A stretch of 59,412 bases of DNA from contig JAOBWK010000099.1 in the NCBI GenBank assembly GCA_025463305.1, positions 1 through 59,412 of the forward strand, read 5' to 3'. Below the pieces are notes generated by a model that searched no databases, was not told where the DNA came from, and was given only the letters and a program-made list of their open reading frames with translations. Every line of letters starts with the position of its first letter. The stretch's first letter is position 1. This DNA is from Ilumatobacteraceae bacterium. GTDB lineage: Bacteria; Actinomycetota; Acidimicrobiia; Acidimicrobiales; Ilumatobacteraceae. This document shows positions 1 through 8,098 of the stretch, piece by piece. Position numbers and translations under genes: made by a program.

Positions 1-1041
1 GTGACCGAGGGGCAGGTCGTGCTTGGCCCGGTAGGCCTCGATCAGCTTGTGCTTGATCACCCAATCGACCTCGCGGTCGAGCTTGAGCGGATCGTTCTCG
101 ATGGTCGAGATGCAGTGCTCCCACATCTCGAGCGCCTTCTGCTCCATCGGCGGGAAGCCCTTGGTGTCGGCGTAGCGCAAGGCCCGGTCGAGGTACTCGC
201 GCTGGATGTCGAGGGCGCTGACCTCGCGGCCGTTGGCCAACTTCACGGTGCGGCGGCACGTCACGTCGTGGCTGATCTCGCGGATCGCCCGGATCGGGTT
301 CTCCAGCGTCATGTCGCGCAACACGACCTGGGGATCCTCCACCATCCGCAGCATGCACGCCGCCGCGCCGACCTTCACGAACGTGGTGTACTCGCTCATG
401 TTCGAATCGCCGACGATCACGTGCAGCCGGCGGTACTTCTCGGCGTCGGCGTGTGGTTCGTCGCGGGTGTTGATGATCGGGCGGCTCCGCGTGGTGGCCG
501 ACGAAACGCCCTCCCAGATGTGCTCGGCGCGCTGGGCGATGGAGTACACCGGGCCGCGCGCGGTCTGGAGCACCTTGCCGGCACCGGTGTAGATCTGGCG
601 GCTGACGAGGAACGGGATGAGCACCTCGGCGTAGTGACCGAGATCGTCGCGACGACTCGTGAGGTAGTTCTCGTGGCAGCCGTAGCTGTTGCCCGCCGAG
701 TCGGTGTTGTTCTTGAACAGGTAGATCGTGCCGCGGATGCCCTCTTCGCGCAGGCGCTGCTCGGCCGACTCGACGAGGCTCTCGAGGATCCGCTCCCCCG
801 CCTTGTCGTGCACGACGAGGTCGTACAGCGAGTCGCACTCGGGCGTCGCGTACTCGGGATGCGAACCGACGTCGAGGTACAGTCGGGCGCCGTTCTGCAG
901 GAACACGTTGCTGCTGCGCCCCCAGCTGACGACGCGGCGGAACAGGTAGCGGGCCGCCTCGTCCGGGCTCAACCGACGCTGGCCGCGCAACGTGCACGTG
1001 ACGCCGTACTCGTTCTCCAGCCCGAAGATGCGACGGTCCAT
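1..1041 (-). CDS. pafA: Pup--protein ligase PafA (C-terminus cut by window edge)
   Basis: PafA joins the C-terminal glutamate of Pup to lysines of target proteins, using ATP, to mark them for the proteasome. The first 347 codons lie in the window and the last roughly 100 residues of a normal 450-residue PafA are missing. The protein opens [13 protein letters not shown], with the ATP/Mg-binding Glu at residue 9. The motif [14 protein letters not shown] places the catalytic-base Asp at residue 57. SYGCHENYL and NTRDEPHAD are shared with the paralogue Dop encoded at 4317-5801. The MDRR start distinguishes PafA from Dop. The ATG lies 7 nt after a TAGGTT -10 box at 1054-1049, so a leaderless transcript of its own is likely in addition to read-through from pxpC, which ends 65 nt upstream. 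Confidence 0.96.
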   Translation of the reverse strand, partial: MDRRIFGLENEYGVTCTLRGQRRLSPDEAARYLFRRVVSWGRSSNVFLQNGARLYLDVGSHPEYATPECDSLYDLVVHDKAGERILESLVESAEQRLREEGIRGTIYLFKNNTDSAGNSYGCHENYLTSRRDDLGHYAEVLIPFLVSRQIYTGAGKVLQTARGPVYSIAQRAEHIWEGVSSATTRSRPIINTRDEPHADAEKYRRLHVIVGDSNMSEYTTFVKVGAAACMLRMVEDPQVVLRDMTLENPIRAIREISHDVTCRRTVKLANGREVSALDIQREYLDRALRYADTKGFPPMEQKALEMWEHCISTIENDPLKLDREVDWVIKHKLIEAYRAKHDLPLGH

Positions 1042-1048
1042 GCGCGTC

Positions 1049-1054
1049 AACCTA
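1049..1054 (-). promoter_or_regulatory. -10 box of pafA, leaderless
   Basis: TAGGTT on the minus strand, ending 7 nt before the pafA ATG. This spacing would put the first transcribed base at or next to the start codon. No Shine-Dalgarno sequence is present between the box and the start. Confidence 0.5.
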
Positions 1055-1106
1055 CTGCCATCCCAGGTCGCGTGTGCGGACATGACGGAGTGATCGTGCA
1101 GCCCCC

Positions 1107-1958
1107 TCAGCGGCACCAGCGGAAGTGGAGCTGCTCGCCGGGTCGGGCCTGGGCGACGCGGCCGAGGTCGCCGGGATCGACGATGGCGATCACCGGGTAG
1201 CCGCCGGTGACGCCGTGGTCCGCGAGGAACACCAACGGCTGGCCGTCGTTGGGCACCTGGACCGCGCCGTCGACGATGGCCTCCGACGGCAGCTCGTCGA
1301 GCACGCTCCGCTCGAGCGTCGCACCGTGCAGTCGGGCACCGATCCGGTTGCTCGTGCTGAGCACCTCGTACCCCACGGCGACCAGCGCGGCGTGGGCGGA
1401 GGCGGTGAACCAGTGGTGACGTGGACCGGGCCACAGCGCGACCGGCGACGCATCGGGTGGCGGAGCCGGCGCCAGCGCCGTCGGGATGTTCGTGCTCGGT
1501 GACGCGCCGATGCCGAGCCGGTCACCGAACACCAGCGGGGGCAGGCCGAGCCCGCTGAGCAGATCGGTGCTGCGCGAGCCCATCACAGCCGGTGCGTCGA
1601 TCCCGCCGCGCACGGCGAGGTAGGTGCGCAGCCCGGAGCGGGGCATGCCGAGGACGAGCTCGGTGCCGGCCGCGAGCGCGACGGGCTGACGGTGGCCAAC
1701 GGCGTGGAACGGTTCGGTGGTGGCCGGGCACTCGGCGCCGGCGATCGCGACGTAGACGGCCGTCTCGAACCGCACCCGGAGGCCGCCGAACGTGCACTCC
1801 AGCGTCGCTGCGTCGTCCGGGTTGCCGACGAGCCGGTTGGCGAGACGATGCGCCTCGCGGTCCGCCGCGCCACTCGCCCCGACGCCGAGGTGCGCCCAGC
1901 CCGGCCGGCCGAGGTCCTGCACCGTGCAGAGCGGTCCGGGGGCGAGGATCTCCAGCAC
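1107..1958 (-). CDS. pxpC: 5-oxoprolinase subunit C (biotin-dependent carboxyltransferase family)
   Basis: This protein of 283 residues has the KipA/allophanate hydrolase subunit 2 fold. With PxpB and PxpA this family cleaves 5-oxoproline (pyroglutamate) to glutamate using ATP. The N-terminal signature [18 protein letters not shown] is typical, as is the later NRIGARLHG segment; the length is close to the usual 280-330. The GTG start lies 1 nt beyond the pxpB stop, so the two are translationally coupled. No pxpA (LamB/YcsF) gene is in the window. The unusual feature is its position: pxpBC sits between prcA and pafA, inside the proteasome operon. Whether it acts on pyroglutamate released from peptides is only inference. 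Confidence 0.9.
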   Translation of the reverse strand: MLEILAPGPLCTVQDLGRPGWAHLGVGASGAADREAHRLANRLVGNPDDAATLECTFGGLRVRFETAVYVAIAGAECPATTEPFHAVGHRQPVALAAGTELVLGMPRSGLRTYLAVRGGIDAPAVMGSRSTDLLSGLGLPPLVFGDRLGIGASPSTNIPTALAPAPPPDASPVALWPGPRHHWFTASAHAALVAVGYEVLSTSNRIGARLHGATLERSVLDELPSEAIVDGAVQVPNDGQPLVFLADHGVTGGYPVIAIVDPGDLGRVAQARPGEQLHFRWCR

Positions 1959-1959
1959 G

Positions 1960-2580
1960 TCAGCCCACCACCGGGACGAAGCGAACGGTGTCGCCCGGCT
2001 CGATGAACGCGGGGCGGGCTCGGGACGAGTCCCACATCGCGACGGTCGCCCGGCCGAGGAGGTGCCAGCCGCCCGGCGACGCCGTCGGGTACACGCCGGT
2101 GAAGCCTGCGGCGAGCGCCACCGAACCGGCCGGCACCCGCACTCGAGGGTTCTGCCGGCGCGGCAGCACGAGCACGTCGGGCAGGCCGGTGAGGTACGAG
2201 AACCCGGGCACGAACCCGCAGAACGCGGCGTCGTACACGGTGTCGCTGTGCAGCGCGATCACCTCCACCACCGTGGTGCCAATGGTGTCGGCCACCGATG
2301 CGAGGTCGTCGCCGTCGTACACGGTGGGCACCTCGACCAGGATCCCACTCCGCTCGACCGCGGCACCGGGACGGAACCCGGCGACCGTTGCGTGGACCGC
2401 CGCCAGATCGGTCGACGACGCGCACGACACGAGCACAGTGCGCGCCGCGGGCACGAGGTCGACCACGCCGTCGAGTGAGGCGGTGCGGATGTGCGCGGCG
2501 AGCTGGATCGCCGCGTTGGTGTCGTCGACCTCGATCATCACCGAGGTCGGCCCGCACGGCAGCAGCCGCGGTGAGCCCAT
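1960..2580 (-). CDS. pxpB: 5-oxoprolinase subunit B (KipI / allophanate hydrolase subunit 1 family)
   Basis: The protein of 206 residues matches the PxpB/KipI family, partner of PxpC in 5-oxoproline hydrolysis. Visible signatures are FCGFVPGFSYLTGLP, the PRRQNPRVRVPAGSVALA segment and TGVYPTASPGGWHLLGR, in the expected order. A longer upstream reading exists in this frame, but the ATG at 2580 is preferred because GAGGG lies 6 nt upstream and the start falls 7 nt after the prcA stop. The short prcA-pxpB spacing and 1-nt pxpB-pxpC spacing make it part of the proteasome transcription unit. In Bacillus, KipI also inhibits a sensor kinase, but nothing here suggests that role. Confidence 0.9.
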   Translation of the reverse strand: MGSPRLLPCGPTSVMIEVDDTNAAIQLAAHIRTASLDGVVDLVPAARTVLVSCASSTDLAAVHATVAGFRPGAAVERSGILVEVPTVYDGDDLASVADTIGTTVVEVIALHSDTVYDAAFCGFVPGFSYLTGLPDVLVLPRRQNPRVRVPAGSVALAAGFTGVYPTASPGGWHLLGRATVAMWDSSRARPAFIEPGDTVRFVPVVG

Positions 2581-2587
2581 GCGGCCC

Positions 2588-3268
2588 TCAGCCGGCGAGG
2601 TGGGCGGCGACGTCGGTGTCGGTGAGACGCTGGAAGCAGCGCCGACCGTTCGTGCGCGACAGCACCGCGATCTCGAGATCGTCGGCGGTGAGCGTGCGCT
2701 CGGGCCCGGCGAGGGCCGCCACGGCGGCGCGGACCGCGGCGCCGAGGTCCAGCCCCTCCGACCACGACTCGTTGAGCCGGCCGGACATCGCGTCGGCGTC
2801 GCCGCCGAGCACGCTGAAGCGCCGCTCGTCGAAGACCGTGCCGTCATAGAGGATGTGGAACAGCTGATCGCCCTCGGAGCTGTGCGCGACTTCGGCGACG
2901 AGGATCTCGACCTCCATCGGCTTCATCTCGTGGGTGAAGATCTGGCCGAGCATCTGTGCGTAGCTGTTCGCGAGGCTGCGCGCATCGACGTCGTCACGGC
3001 TGTACTGGTAGCCCTTCAGGTCGGCGGCGCGGACGCCGGCGACGCGCAGTTGGTCGTACTCGTTGTACTTGCCGATGCCGGCGAACGCGATGCGGTCGTA
3101 GATCTCGCTGACCTTGCGCAGCGTGTTCGACGGGTTCTCGGCGACGAGCGCGATGCCGTCGGCGTAGCGGAGTGCGACGGCCGCACGGCCGCGGGCGATG
3201 CCCTTGCGCGCGTAGTCGGCGCGGTCCTTCATCACCTGTTCGGGTGCGACGTAGAACGGCTGGCTCAT
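2588..3268 (-). CDS. prcA: 20S proteasome alpha subunit
   Basis: PrcA forms the outer, gating rings of the bacterial 20S proteasome and receives the C-terminus of the Mpa/ARC ATPase. The 226 residues show the alpha-type N-terminus (PEQVMKDRADYARKGIARG) followed by AVALRYADGIALVAENPS and KVSEIYDRIAFAGIGKYNEYDQL. It has no N-terminal Thr nucleophile, as expected for an alpha subunit. The reading frame stays open upstream across prcB, but the ATG at 3268 overlaps the prcB stop by 4 nt (ATGA) and gives the family length. It is followed within 7 nt by pxpB. Confidence 0.97.
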   Translation of the reverse strand: MSQPFYVAPEQVMKDRADYARKGIARGRAAVALRYADGIALVAENPSNTLRKVSEIYDRIAFAGIGKYNEYDQLRVAGVRAADLKGYQYSRDDVDARSLANSYAQMLGQIFTHEMKPMEVEILVAEVAHSSEGDQLFHILYDGTVFDERRFSVLGGDADAMSGRLNESWSEGLDLGAAVRAAVAALAGPERTLTADDLEIAVLSRTNGRRCFQRLTDTDVAAHLAG

Positions 3269-4053
3269 GTGCGCGACCTCATCTCGTCGGCGATGGCGAC
3301 GTAGCGCCCGGCGAGATCGTCGTCGGCGATCCGCTGCCAGCCGTCGGCGGTGATGGTGGCCACCACCGGGTAGATGCCACGCAGCGCGTCGGGCCCACCG
3401 GTGGCGGAGTCCGCGTCGGCGGCTTCCCACAGCGCACGGCAGGCGAGGTCGATGGCCTCGTCGCGGTCGAGCTGCGGGTTGTGGCCGAGCTTGATCACCA
3501 TGCCGGCATGCAGGCTGCCCGAGCCGGTGGCGATGTACTCGTGCTCTTCGTAGCGGCCCCCGGTGACGTCGTACGCCCACAGCCGGCCGGTCTCGCGACG
3601 CAGGTCGTAGCCGGCGAACAACGGCACGACCACCATGCCCTGCATGGCGGCGGGCAGGTTGCCGCGCACCATCATCGACAGCTGGTTGGCCTTGCCCTCG
3701 AGGCTGAGGTACGAGCCCTCGACCTTCTCGTAGTGCTCGAGCTGGAGCTGGAACAGCTTGATCATCTCCATCGCCGGACCTGCGGTGCCGGCGATCGCGA
3801 CACCGCTGAACCGGTCGGCCTGGACCACCTTCTCCATCGAGCGGTGGCTGATCAGGTTGCCCGATGTGGCCCGCCGGTCGCCGGCCATGACGACGCCGTC
3901 GAGGTAGCGCAGCGCCACGCACGTGGTGGCGTGGGGCGCGCCGAGGTCGCCGAGTGAGGCCGTGGGGGCATCGTGTTGGAGCCCGACCCGCCGGAGCAGC
4001 TCGGGAAAGCTCGCACCCGGGTCATCGCCGGGTGCGAAGAACGGCATCGACAT
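3265..4053 (-). CDS. prcB: 20S proteasome beta subunit (catalytic)
   Basis: PrcB carries the proteolytic site. The 262-residue precursor has a 42-residue propeptide; autocleavage before HA|TTCVALRY would expose Thr43 as nucleophile. Counting from that Thr, Asp17 (in MAGDRRATSG) and Lys33 (in HRSMEKVV) fall exactly at the conserved catalytic positions. GIAGTAGPAMEMIKLFQLQLEHYEKVEG and DSATGGPDALRGIYP are family signatures. A GGAGAG ribosome-binding site overlaps the end of pup, 8 nt before the ATG. The gene starts 5 nt after the pup stop and overlaps prcA by 4 nt, giving coupled synthesis of alpha and beta subunits. Confidence 0.97.
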   Translation of the reverse strand: MSMPFFAPGDDPGASFPELLRRVGLQHDAPTASLGDLGAPHATTCVALRYLDGVVMAGDRRATSGNLISHRSMEKVVQADRFSGVAIAGTAGPAMEMIKLFQLQLEHYEKVEGSYLSLEGKANQLSMMVRGNLPAAMQGMVVVPLFAGYDLRRETGRLWAYDVTGGRYEEHEYIATGSGSLHAGMVIKLGHNPQLDRDEAIDLACRALWEAADADSATGGPDALRGIYPVVATITADGWQRIADDDLAGRYVAIADEMRSRT

Positions 4054-4058
4054 CGGGG

Positions 4059-4253
4059 TTACTCTCCGCCCTTTTGCACGTAGCTCTTGACGAAGTCCTC
4101 GGCATTGGTCTCCAGCACCTCATCGATCTCGTCGAGCAGATCGTCGAGCTCGGCCTTCAGCTTCTCGCCCTGGGGCGCGGTGGCCGGAGCCTCCGTGACG
4201 GTCTCCTCGGTACGTGCGGGAACCGGCTTCTGTTTCTGGGTGCGCTCGGCCAT
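4059..4253 (-). CDS. pup: Prokaryotic ubiquitin-like protein Pup, C-terminal GGE form
   Basis: Pup is the small, mostly disordered protein attached to lysines of proteasome substrates. It has 64 residues: a charged N-terminal half, the amphipathic [14 protein letters not shown] helix region that binds Mpa, and the conserved tail [11 protein letters not shown]. The final codon is GAG (Glu), so the conjugation-ready Glu is encoded directly and Dop is not needed to deamidate a terminal Gln, unlike the GGQ form of Mycobacterium. A GAGGGAGAG ribosome-binding site precedes the ATG. It lies 63 nt after dop and 5 nt before prcB. Confidence 0.97.
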   Translation of the reverse strand: MAERTQKQKPVPARTEETVTEAPATAPQGEKLKAELDDLLDEIDEVLETNAEDFVKSYVQKGGE

Positions 4254-4316
4254 CTGGTCTCTCCCTCTCGTCGTGTCGTCTGTCTGATCATCTGGATCGT
4301 GTCGTCTGGTTGGAGC

Positions 4317-5801
4317 CTATGAGCCCAATCGCGCCAGCAGCTCTGCGGCCGTGTCGCAGTCGTCGAGCAGGTGGGCGACGTGTTCAGCGGTGCCCTTGAG
4401 CGGCTCCATCATCGGCACCCGGCGCAGCGGATCGCGGCCGATGTCGAACACCATCGAGTCCCAGTTCGCGGCGACGATGTCGTTCGGCCACTTCTGCAAG
4501 CAACGGCCGCGGAAGTAGGCGCGGGTGGTGGTGGGCGGCTCCGTCATCGCGCTGCGCACGTCGTCGTCGGGGATCAGCGTCTCCAGCCCGACGCGGTTGG
4601 CGAGGCAGCGCTCGGCGCGCAGGTCGTGGTACTGGAGATCGAGCGCCTTCAGCTTGGCGTCGCCGGGGCGGAGATCGTGGCGCTGCGCGAACGCGTTGAC
4701 GAGACGCTCCTTGGCCACCCAGTCGACCCAGCCGGCCACGCTGTCGCGGTCGGCCTCCAACCCGGTGAGCACCGTCTCCCAACGCGAGAGCACATCGAGC
4801 CCGACCGACTCGCCGACGGCTTCCAGACCGTGACTGCGCTCGTACTTCTGGGCCCGCTCGAGCAGCGCCCACTGCAGCTCCAACGCCGTCACCCGCTTGC
4901 CCTCGCGGAGCAGGATGGTGCGGGTGAGCGTGGGGTCGTGGCTGATCTGGCGGATCGCCGCGACCGGGCTGGCCAGGGTGAGATCGGTGCCGATGACGTC
5001 GTCCTCGATCATCGCCAGCACGATCGCCGTCGTACCGACCTTGAGGTAGGTGGACACCTCGGCCATGTTGGCGTCGCCGACGATGACGTGCAGACGGCGG
5101 TACTTCTGCGGATCGCAGTGCGGCTCGTCGCGGGTGTTGACGATGGGCCGCTTGAGCGTGGTCTCCAGCCCGACCTCTTCCTCGAAGAAGTCGGCGCGCT
5201 GGCTGATCTGGAACGGCACACTCGACGACGGCGTGCCCGGGAACTCCGAGCCCACCTTGCCGGCACCGCAGAAGACCTGACGGGCGACGAAGTGCGGGGT
5301 GATCTGGGCGACGATGCGGCCGAACGGCGTGGCGCGATCGACGAGGTAGTTCTCGTGGCAGCCGTAGCTGTTGCCCTTGCCGTCGGAGTTGTTCTTGTAG
5401 GTGACGATCTCGCTGCCGTCGTTCAGCAGCCGTCGGGCGCGGTCCATGCTCACCCGCACGATCTCCTCGGCGGCGCGGTCCCAGCGGACCACGTCGAGCG
5501 CGTTGATGCACTCCGGCGTGGAGATCTCGGGATGGGCGTGGTCGACGTAGTAGCGCGCACCGTTGGTGAGCACCGCGTTGACGAGCTGGGTCTCGATCTC
5601 GGGCGAGAACACGTCTTCGTACCGGAACCCGCGCGCGTCGTTGCCCGGTTGCTCGTCCTCGAAGTCCCAGCTGACCTTGCGCAGCACACCGCTGACGTAG
5701 GCGTTGATCAGCACGCTCGATGCCGCGACCGGGTTCGACTCCGCGCCACGGACCTGGATCCCGTACTCGGTCTCGATCCCGCACACCTTGGCGATCGCCA
5801 T
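4317..5801 (-). CDS. dop: Pup deamidase/depupylase Dop
   Basis: Dop removes Pup from conjugates and, where Pup ends in Gln, deamidates it. The 494 residues begin MAIAKVCGIETEYGI, with the metal-binding Glu at residue 10, and contain YVDHAHPEISTPE with the catalytic Asp at residue 87. [21 protein letters not shown] and PIVNTRDEPHCDP are shared with PafA. The segment around residues 39-75 (VLRKVSWDFEDEQPGNDARG) corresponds to the Dop loop absent from PafA. Because this genome encodes Pup with a terminal Glu, depupylation is probably its main activity here. It starts 9 nt after the mpa stop. Confidence 0.96.
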   Translation of the reverse strand: MAIAKVCGIETEYGIQVRGAESNPVAASSVLINAYVSGVLRKVSWDFEDEQPGNDARGFRYEDVFSPEIETQLVNAVLTNGARYYVDHAHPEISTPECINALDVVRWDRAAEEIVRVSMDRARRLLNDGSEIVTYKNNSDGKGNSYGCHENYLVDRATPFGRIVAQITPHFVARQVFCGAGKVGSEFPGTPSSSVPFQISQRADFFEEEVGLETTLKRPIVNTRDEPHCDPQKYRRLHVIVGDANMAEVSTYLKVGTTAIVLAMIEDDVIGTDLTLASPVAAIRQISHDPTLTRTILLREGKRVTALELQWALLERAQKYERSHGLEAVGESVGLDVLSRWETVLTGLEADRDSVAGWVDWVAKERLVNAFAQRHDLRPGDAKLKALDLQYHDLRAERCLANRVGLETLIPDDDVRSAMTEPPTTTRAYFRGRCLQKWPNDIVAANWDSMVFDIGRDPLRRVPMMEPLKGTAEHVAHLLDDCDTAAELLARLGS

Positions 5802-5810
5802 GAACGGACC

Positions 5811-7547
5811 CTACAGGTACTGGCCGGTGCCGACTCGTTCAATGGCGCGGCCCCCGGCAGGGGCCTCGGCGGCCTTGCCTTCGTTGACGAGCGTGCGGAT
5901 GAAGACGATGCGCTCGCCCTTCTTGCCGCTGATCTTGGCCCAGTCGTCGGGGTTGGTGGTGTTCGGCAGGTCCTCGTGCTCCTTGTACTCCTGGCGGATG
6001 GAGTCGAGCATGTCCTGGGTGCTGACGCCCTTCACTCCCCCGGCGATCAGCCGCTTGATCGCGAGCTTCTTCGCGCGCCGCACGATGTTCTCGATCATCG
6101 CGCCCGACGAGAAGTCCTTGTAGTAGAGGATCTCCTTGTCACCGTTGTGGTACGTGACCTCGAGGAAGCGGTTGGACTCGTCGTCGCGGTACATCTCCTC
6201 GACCGTGCGCTCGATCATCTCGGGCACCTTGTGGTCGGGAGCGATCGGGATCTCGTCGGTGAGGTATTGGGCGAAGATCTGCGCCGCGGCCTGCTGGTTC
6301 GGGCGCTCGATCTTGATCTTCACGTCGAGCCGGCCCGGGCGCAGGATGGCCGGATCGATCAGGTCTTCGCGGTTCGTGGCGCCGATGACGATGACGTTCT
6401 TGAGGCCCTCGACGCCGTCGATCTCGGCCAGCAGCTGGGGCACGATCGTGCTCTCCATGTCGGAGCTGATGCCGGTGCCGCGGGTGCGGAACATGCTGTC
6501 CATCTCGTCGAAGAACACGATGACGGGCCAGCCCTCCTCGCTCTTCTCGCGCGCTCGCTGGAACACGAGGCGGATCTGCCGCTCGGTCTCACCGACGTAC
6601 TTGTTGAGCAGCTCCGGTCCCTTGATGTTGATGAAGTAGCTGCGCCCCTTCTCGCCGCCGGTGGACGCCGCCACCTTCTTGGCGAGGCTGTTGGCGACGG
6701 CCTTCGCGATCAGCGTCTTGCCGCAACCGGGAGGCCCGTACAGGAGGATGCCCTTCGGCGCCGGAAGGCGGTGCTCGGCGAACAGCTCCTGGTGCAGGAA
6801 CGGCAGCTCGACCGCGTCGGCGATCATCTCGATCTGGTTGTCGAGGCCGCCGATGTCCTCGTAGGAGATGTCGGGCACCTCTTCCAGGAGCAGGTCCTCG
6901 ACCTCGGGCCGGGCCAGCTTCTCGAGCAGCATCCCGGTGCGCGAGTCCATGCGGATGCTGTCGCCCGGGCGCAGGTGGACGCCACGCAGCGCATCGGACA
7001 GCTCGCAGATCCGTTCCTCGTCGGCGCGGCCGACGACCATCGCGCGCACGCCGTCGTCGAGCACCTCTTTGATGGTGACGACCTCGCCGGTGATGTCGGG
7101 CTGGCGGGCGAGGATGACGTTGAAGCTCTCGTTGAGCACGACCTCGGCGCCGCGCTCGAGCGTGTCGTGCTCGATCTCGGGATGCAGGCTGACGCGCATC
7201 TTGCGACCGCTCGACAGCACATCCACCGTGCCGTCGTCGTTCTTGCCGACGATGACGCCGTACGCGGACGGCGGCTGGGTCAGCTTCTCGACCTCGTCGC
7301 GCAGCGAGGCGATGTGCTCGCGGGCTTCGCGGAGGGTGTAGCTGAGCCGCTCGTTCTGCGAGGTGAGGTGGGCGAGCTGGCCTTTGGTCTCGAGCAGGCG
7401 CTCCTCGAGAGCGCGCACCCGCTTGGGTGCATCGACCAGCTTGTGACGCAGGTGACCGATCTCCTCTTCGAGCACCACCACCTGCGTGCGGAGGTCGAGG
7501 ACCTCGTCCGGCACGTTCATGGAGACGTTCTCATCGGGGTCTGACAC
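5811..7547 (-). CDS. mpa: Proteasome-associated AAA ATPase Mpa/ARC
   Basis: The hexameric ATPase binds pupylated proteins, unfolds them and feeds them to the 20S core. Of 578 residues, about 16-90 form a coiled coil, 95-215 the tandem OB region, and the AAA module follows with Walker A GPPGCGKT (271-278) and Walker [10 protein letters not shown] (342-350). The protein ends GQYL, the C-terminal motif whose penultimate Tyr docks into PrcA and opens the gate. The frame is open further upstream, but the GTG at 7547 has a perfect AGGAGG at 7560-7555, 7 nt away; an ATG at 7520 lacks this. It is the first gene of the proteasome operon. Confidence 0.96.
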   Translation of the reverse strand: MSDPDENVSMNVPDEVLDLRTQVVVLEEEIGHLRHKLVDAPKRVRALEERLLETKGQLAHLTSQNERLSYTLREAREHIASLRDEVEKLTQPPSAYGVIVGKNDDGTVDVLSSGRKMRVSLHPEIEHDTLERGAEVVLNESFNVILARQPDITGEVVTIKEVLDDGVRAMVVGRADEERICELSDALRGVHLRPGDSIRMDSRTGMLLEKLARPEVEDLLLEEVPDISYEDIGGLDNQIEMIADAVELPFLHQELFAEHRLPAPKGILLYGPPGCGKTLIAKAVANSLAKKVAASTGGEKGRSYFINIKGPELLNKYVGETERQIRLVFQRAREKSEEGWPVIVFFDEMDSMFRTRGTGISSDMESTIVPQLLAEIDGVEGLKNVIVIGATNREDLIDPAILRPGRLDVKIKIERPNQQAAAQIFAQYLTDEIPIAPDHKVPEMIERTVEEMYRDDESNRFLEVTYHNGDKEILYYKDFSSGAMIENIVRRAKKLAIKRLIAGGVKGVSTQDMLDSIRQEYKEHEDLPNTTNPDDWAKISGKKGERIVFIRTLVNEGKAAEAPAGGRAIERVGTGQYL

Positions 7548-7608
7548 GTCTGCACCTCCTGGTCCGGGTGCCGAACACGAGCCTTCGACGACACCGCCAA
7601 CGACGACG

Positions 7609-7614
7609 AACCTA
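7609..7614 (-). promoter_or_regulatory. Candidate -10 box of the proteasome operon
   Basis: TAGGTT on the minus strand, about 60 nt upstream of the mpa GTG. It would give a leader of roughly 55 nt carrying the AGGAGG site. The divergent ferredoxin gene has its own TACAGT box at 7674-7679. The -35 region is not convincing. Confidence 0.35.
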
Positions 7615-7673
7615 CACCGGATGGGGGTCGAAAGGCGCGCTTGCCAAACACCACTTTCAGCGGTGGTGGCGTG

Positions 7674-7679
7674 TACAGT
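7674..7679 (+). promoter_or_regulatory. Candidate -10 box of the ferredoxin gene
   Basis: TACAGT about 40 nt before the ferredoxin ATG. Unlike most first genes in the window, this transcript would have a leader, and it carries a clear AAGGAG ribosome-binding site at 7703-7708. Confidence 0.35.
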
Positions 7680-7719
7680 GAGCAGCGCTTCGTCAGCCTC
7701 CCAAGGAGACACATACATC

Positions 7720-7965
7720 ATGAAGGTCTGGATCGATCAGGATCTGTGCACCGGCGACGGCCTCTGCGAAGAGATCGCCCCCGACGTCTTCACCCTGCTG
7801 GATGATGGTCTGGCCTATGTCCGCGAGGGCGCCACCATCTACGCGACGGCCAAGGGCAACCCCCAGGGCGCCGAGGGCATGGCCAACATCCCCGACGGCC
7901 AGCTCGACGGCGTCATCGAGAGTGCCGAGGAGTGCCCCGGCGAGTGCATCTTCATCGAGCCCTGA
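7720..7965 (+). CDS. Small [3Fe-4S]-type ferredoxin
   Basis: This is an 81-residue acidic electron carrier. The cysteine pattern C10-x5-C16 and C72-Pro is that of actinobacterial single-cluster [3Fe-4S] ferredoxins, which often serve cytochrome P450s; C76 in CPGEC is an additional cysteine. The N-terminus [21 protein letters not shown] is typical. AAGGAG lies 11 nt before the ATG; an open frame extends upstream but lacks a better start. It diverges from mpa and is followed by two strong hairpins. No P450 or reductase gene is nearby, so its partner is unknown. Confidence 0.9.
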   Translation: MKVWIDQDLCTGDGLCEEIAPDVFTLLDDGLAYVREGATIYATAKGNPQGAEGMANIPDGQLDGVIESAEECPGECIFIEP

Positions 7966-7986
7966 GCGTTCGACCACGATCTGGGT

Positions 7987-8014
7987 GAGAAGGGGCGCTC
8001 CGGCGCCCCTTCTC
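7987..8014 (+). terminator. Terminator hairpin after the ferredoxin gene
   Basis: A perfect 12-bp stem (GAGAAGGGGCGC and its complement) with loop TCCG, starting 21 nt after the ferredoxin stop and followed by CCGTTTTC. It is a strong stem with only a short T run. Confidence 0.75.
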
Positions 8015-8036
8015 CCGTTTTCGGTTCGACATCGTC

Positions 8037-8076
8037 GGAGGGTTTGCCGTGCACCCGGGGGCACGGCAAACCCTCC
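8037..8076. terminator. Second, 16-bp hairpin between convergent genes
   Basis: A perfect 16-bp inverted repeat (GGAGGGTTTGCCGTGC and complement) around an 8-nt loop, 22 nt beyond the trmI stop on the minus strand. It probably ends the 8.1-11.0 kb operon and blocks read-through in both directions. There is no T run on either side. Confidence 0.6.
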
Positions 8077-8098
8077 GGCCGGCGTACAGCTGACGAGG

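Noticed and set aside
1..1200. Long plus-strand frame at the left edge
   Set aside because: It is antisense to pafA, whose PafA motifs on the minus strand are unmistakable.
4371..7544. Plus-strand open frame of over 1,000 codons opposite dop and mpa
   Set aside because: It is the antisense of two well-conserved genes, its product is Val/Leu/His/Arg-rich without any domain, and high GC content explains the lack of stops.
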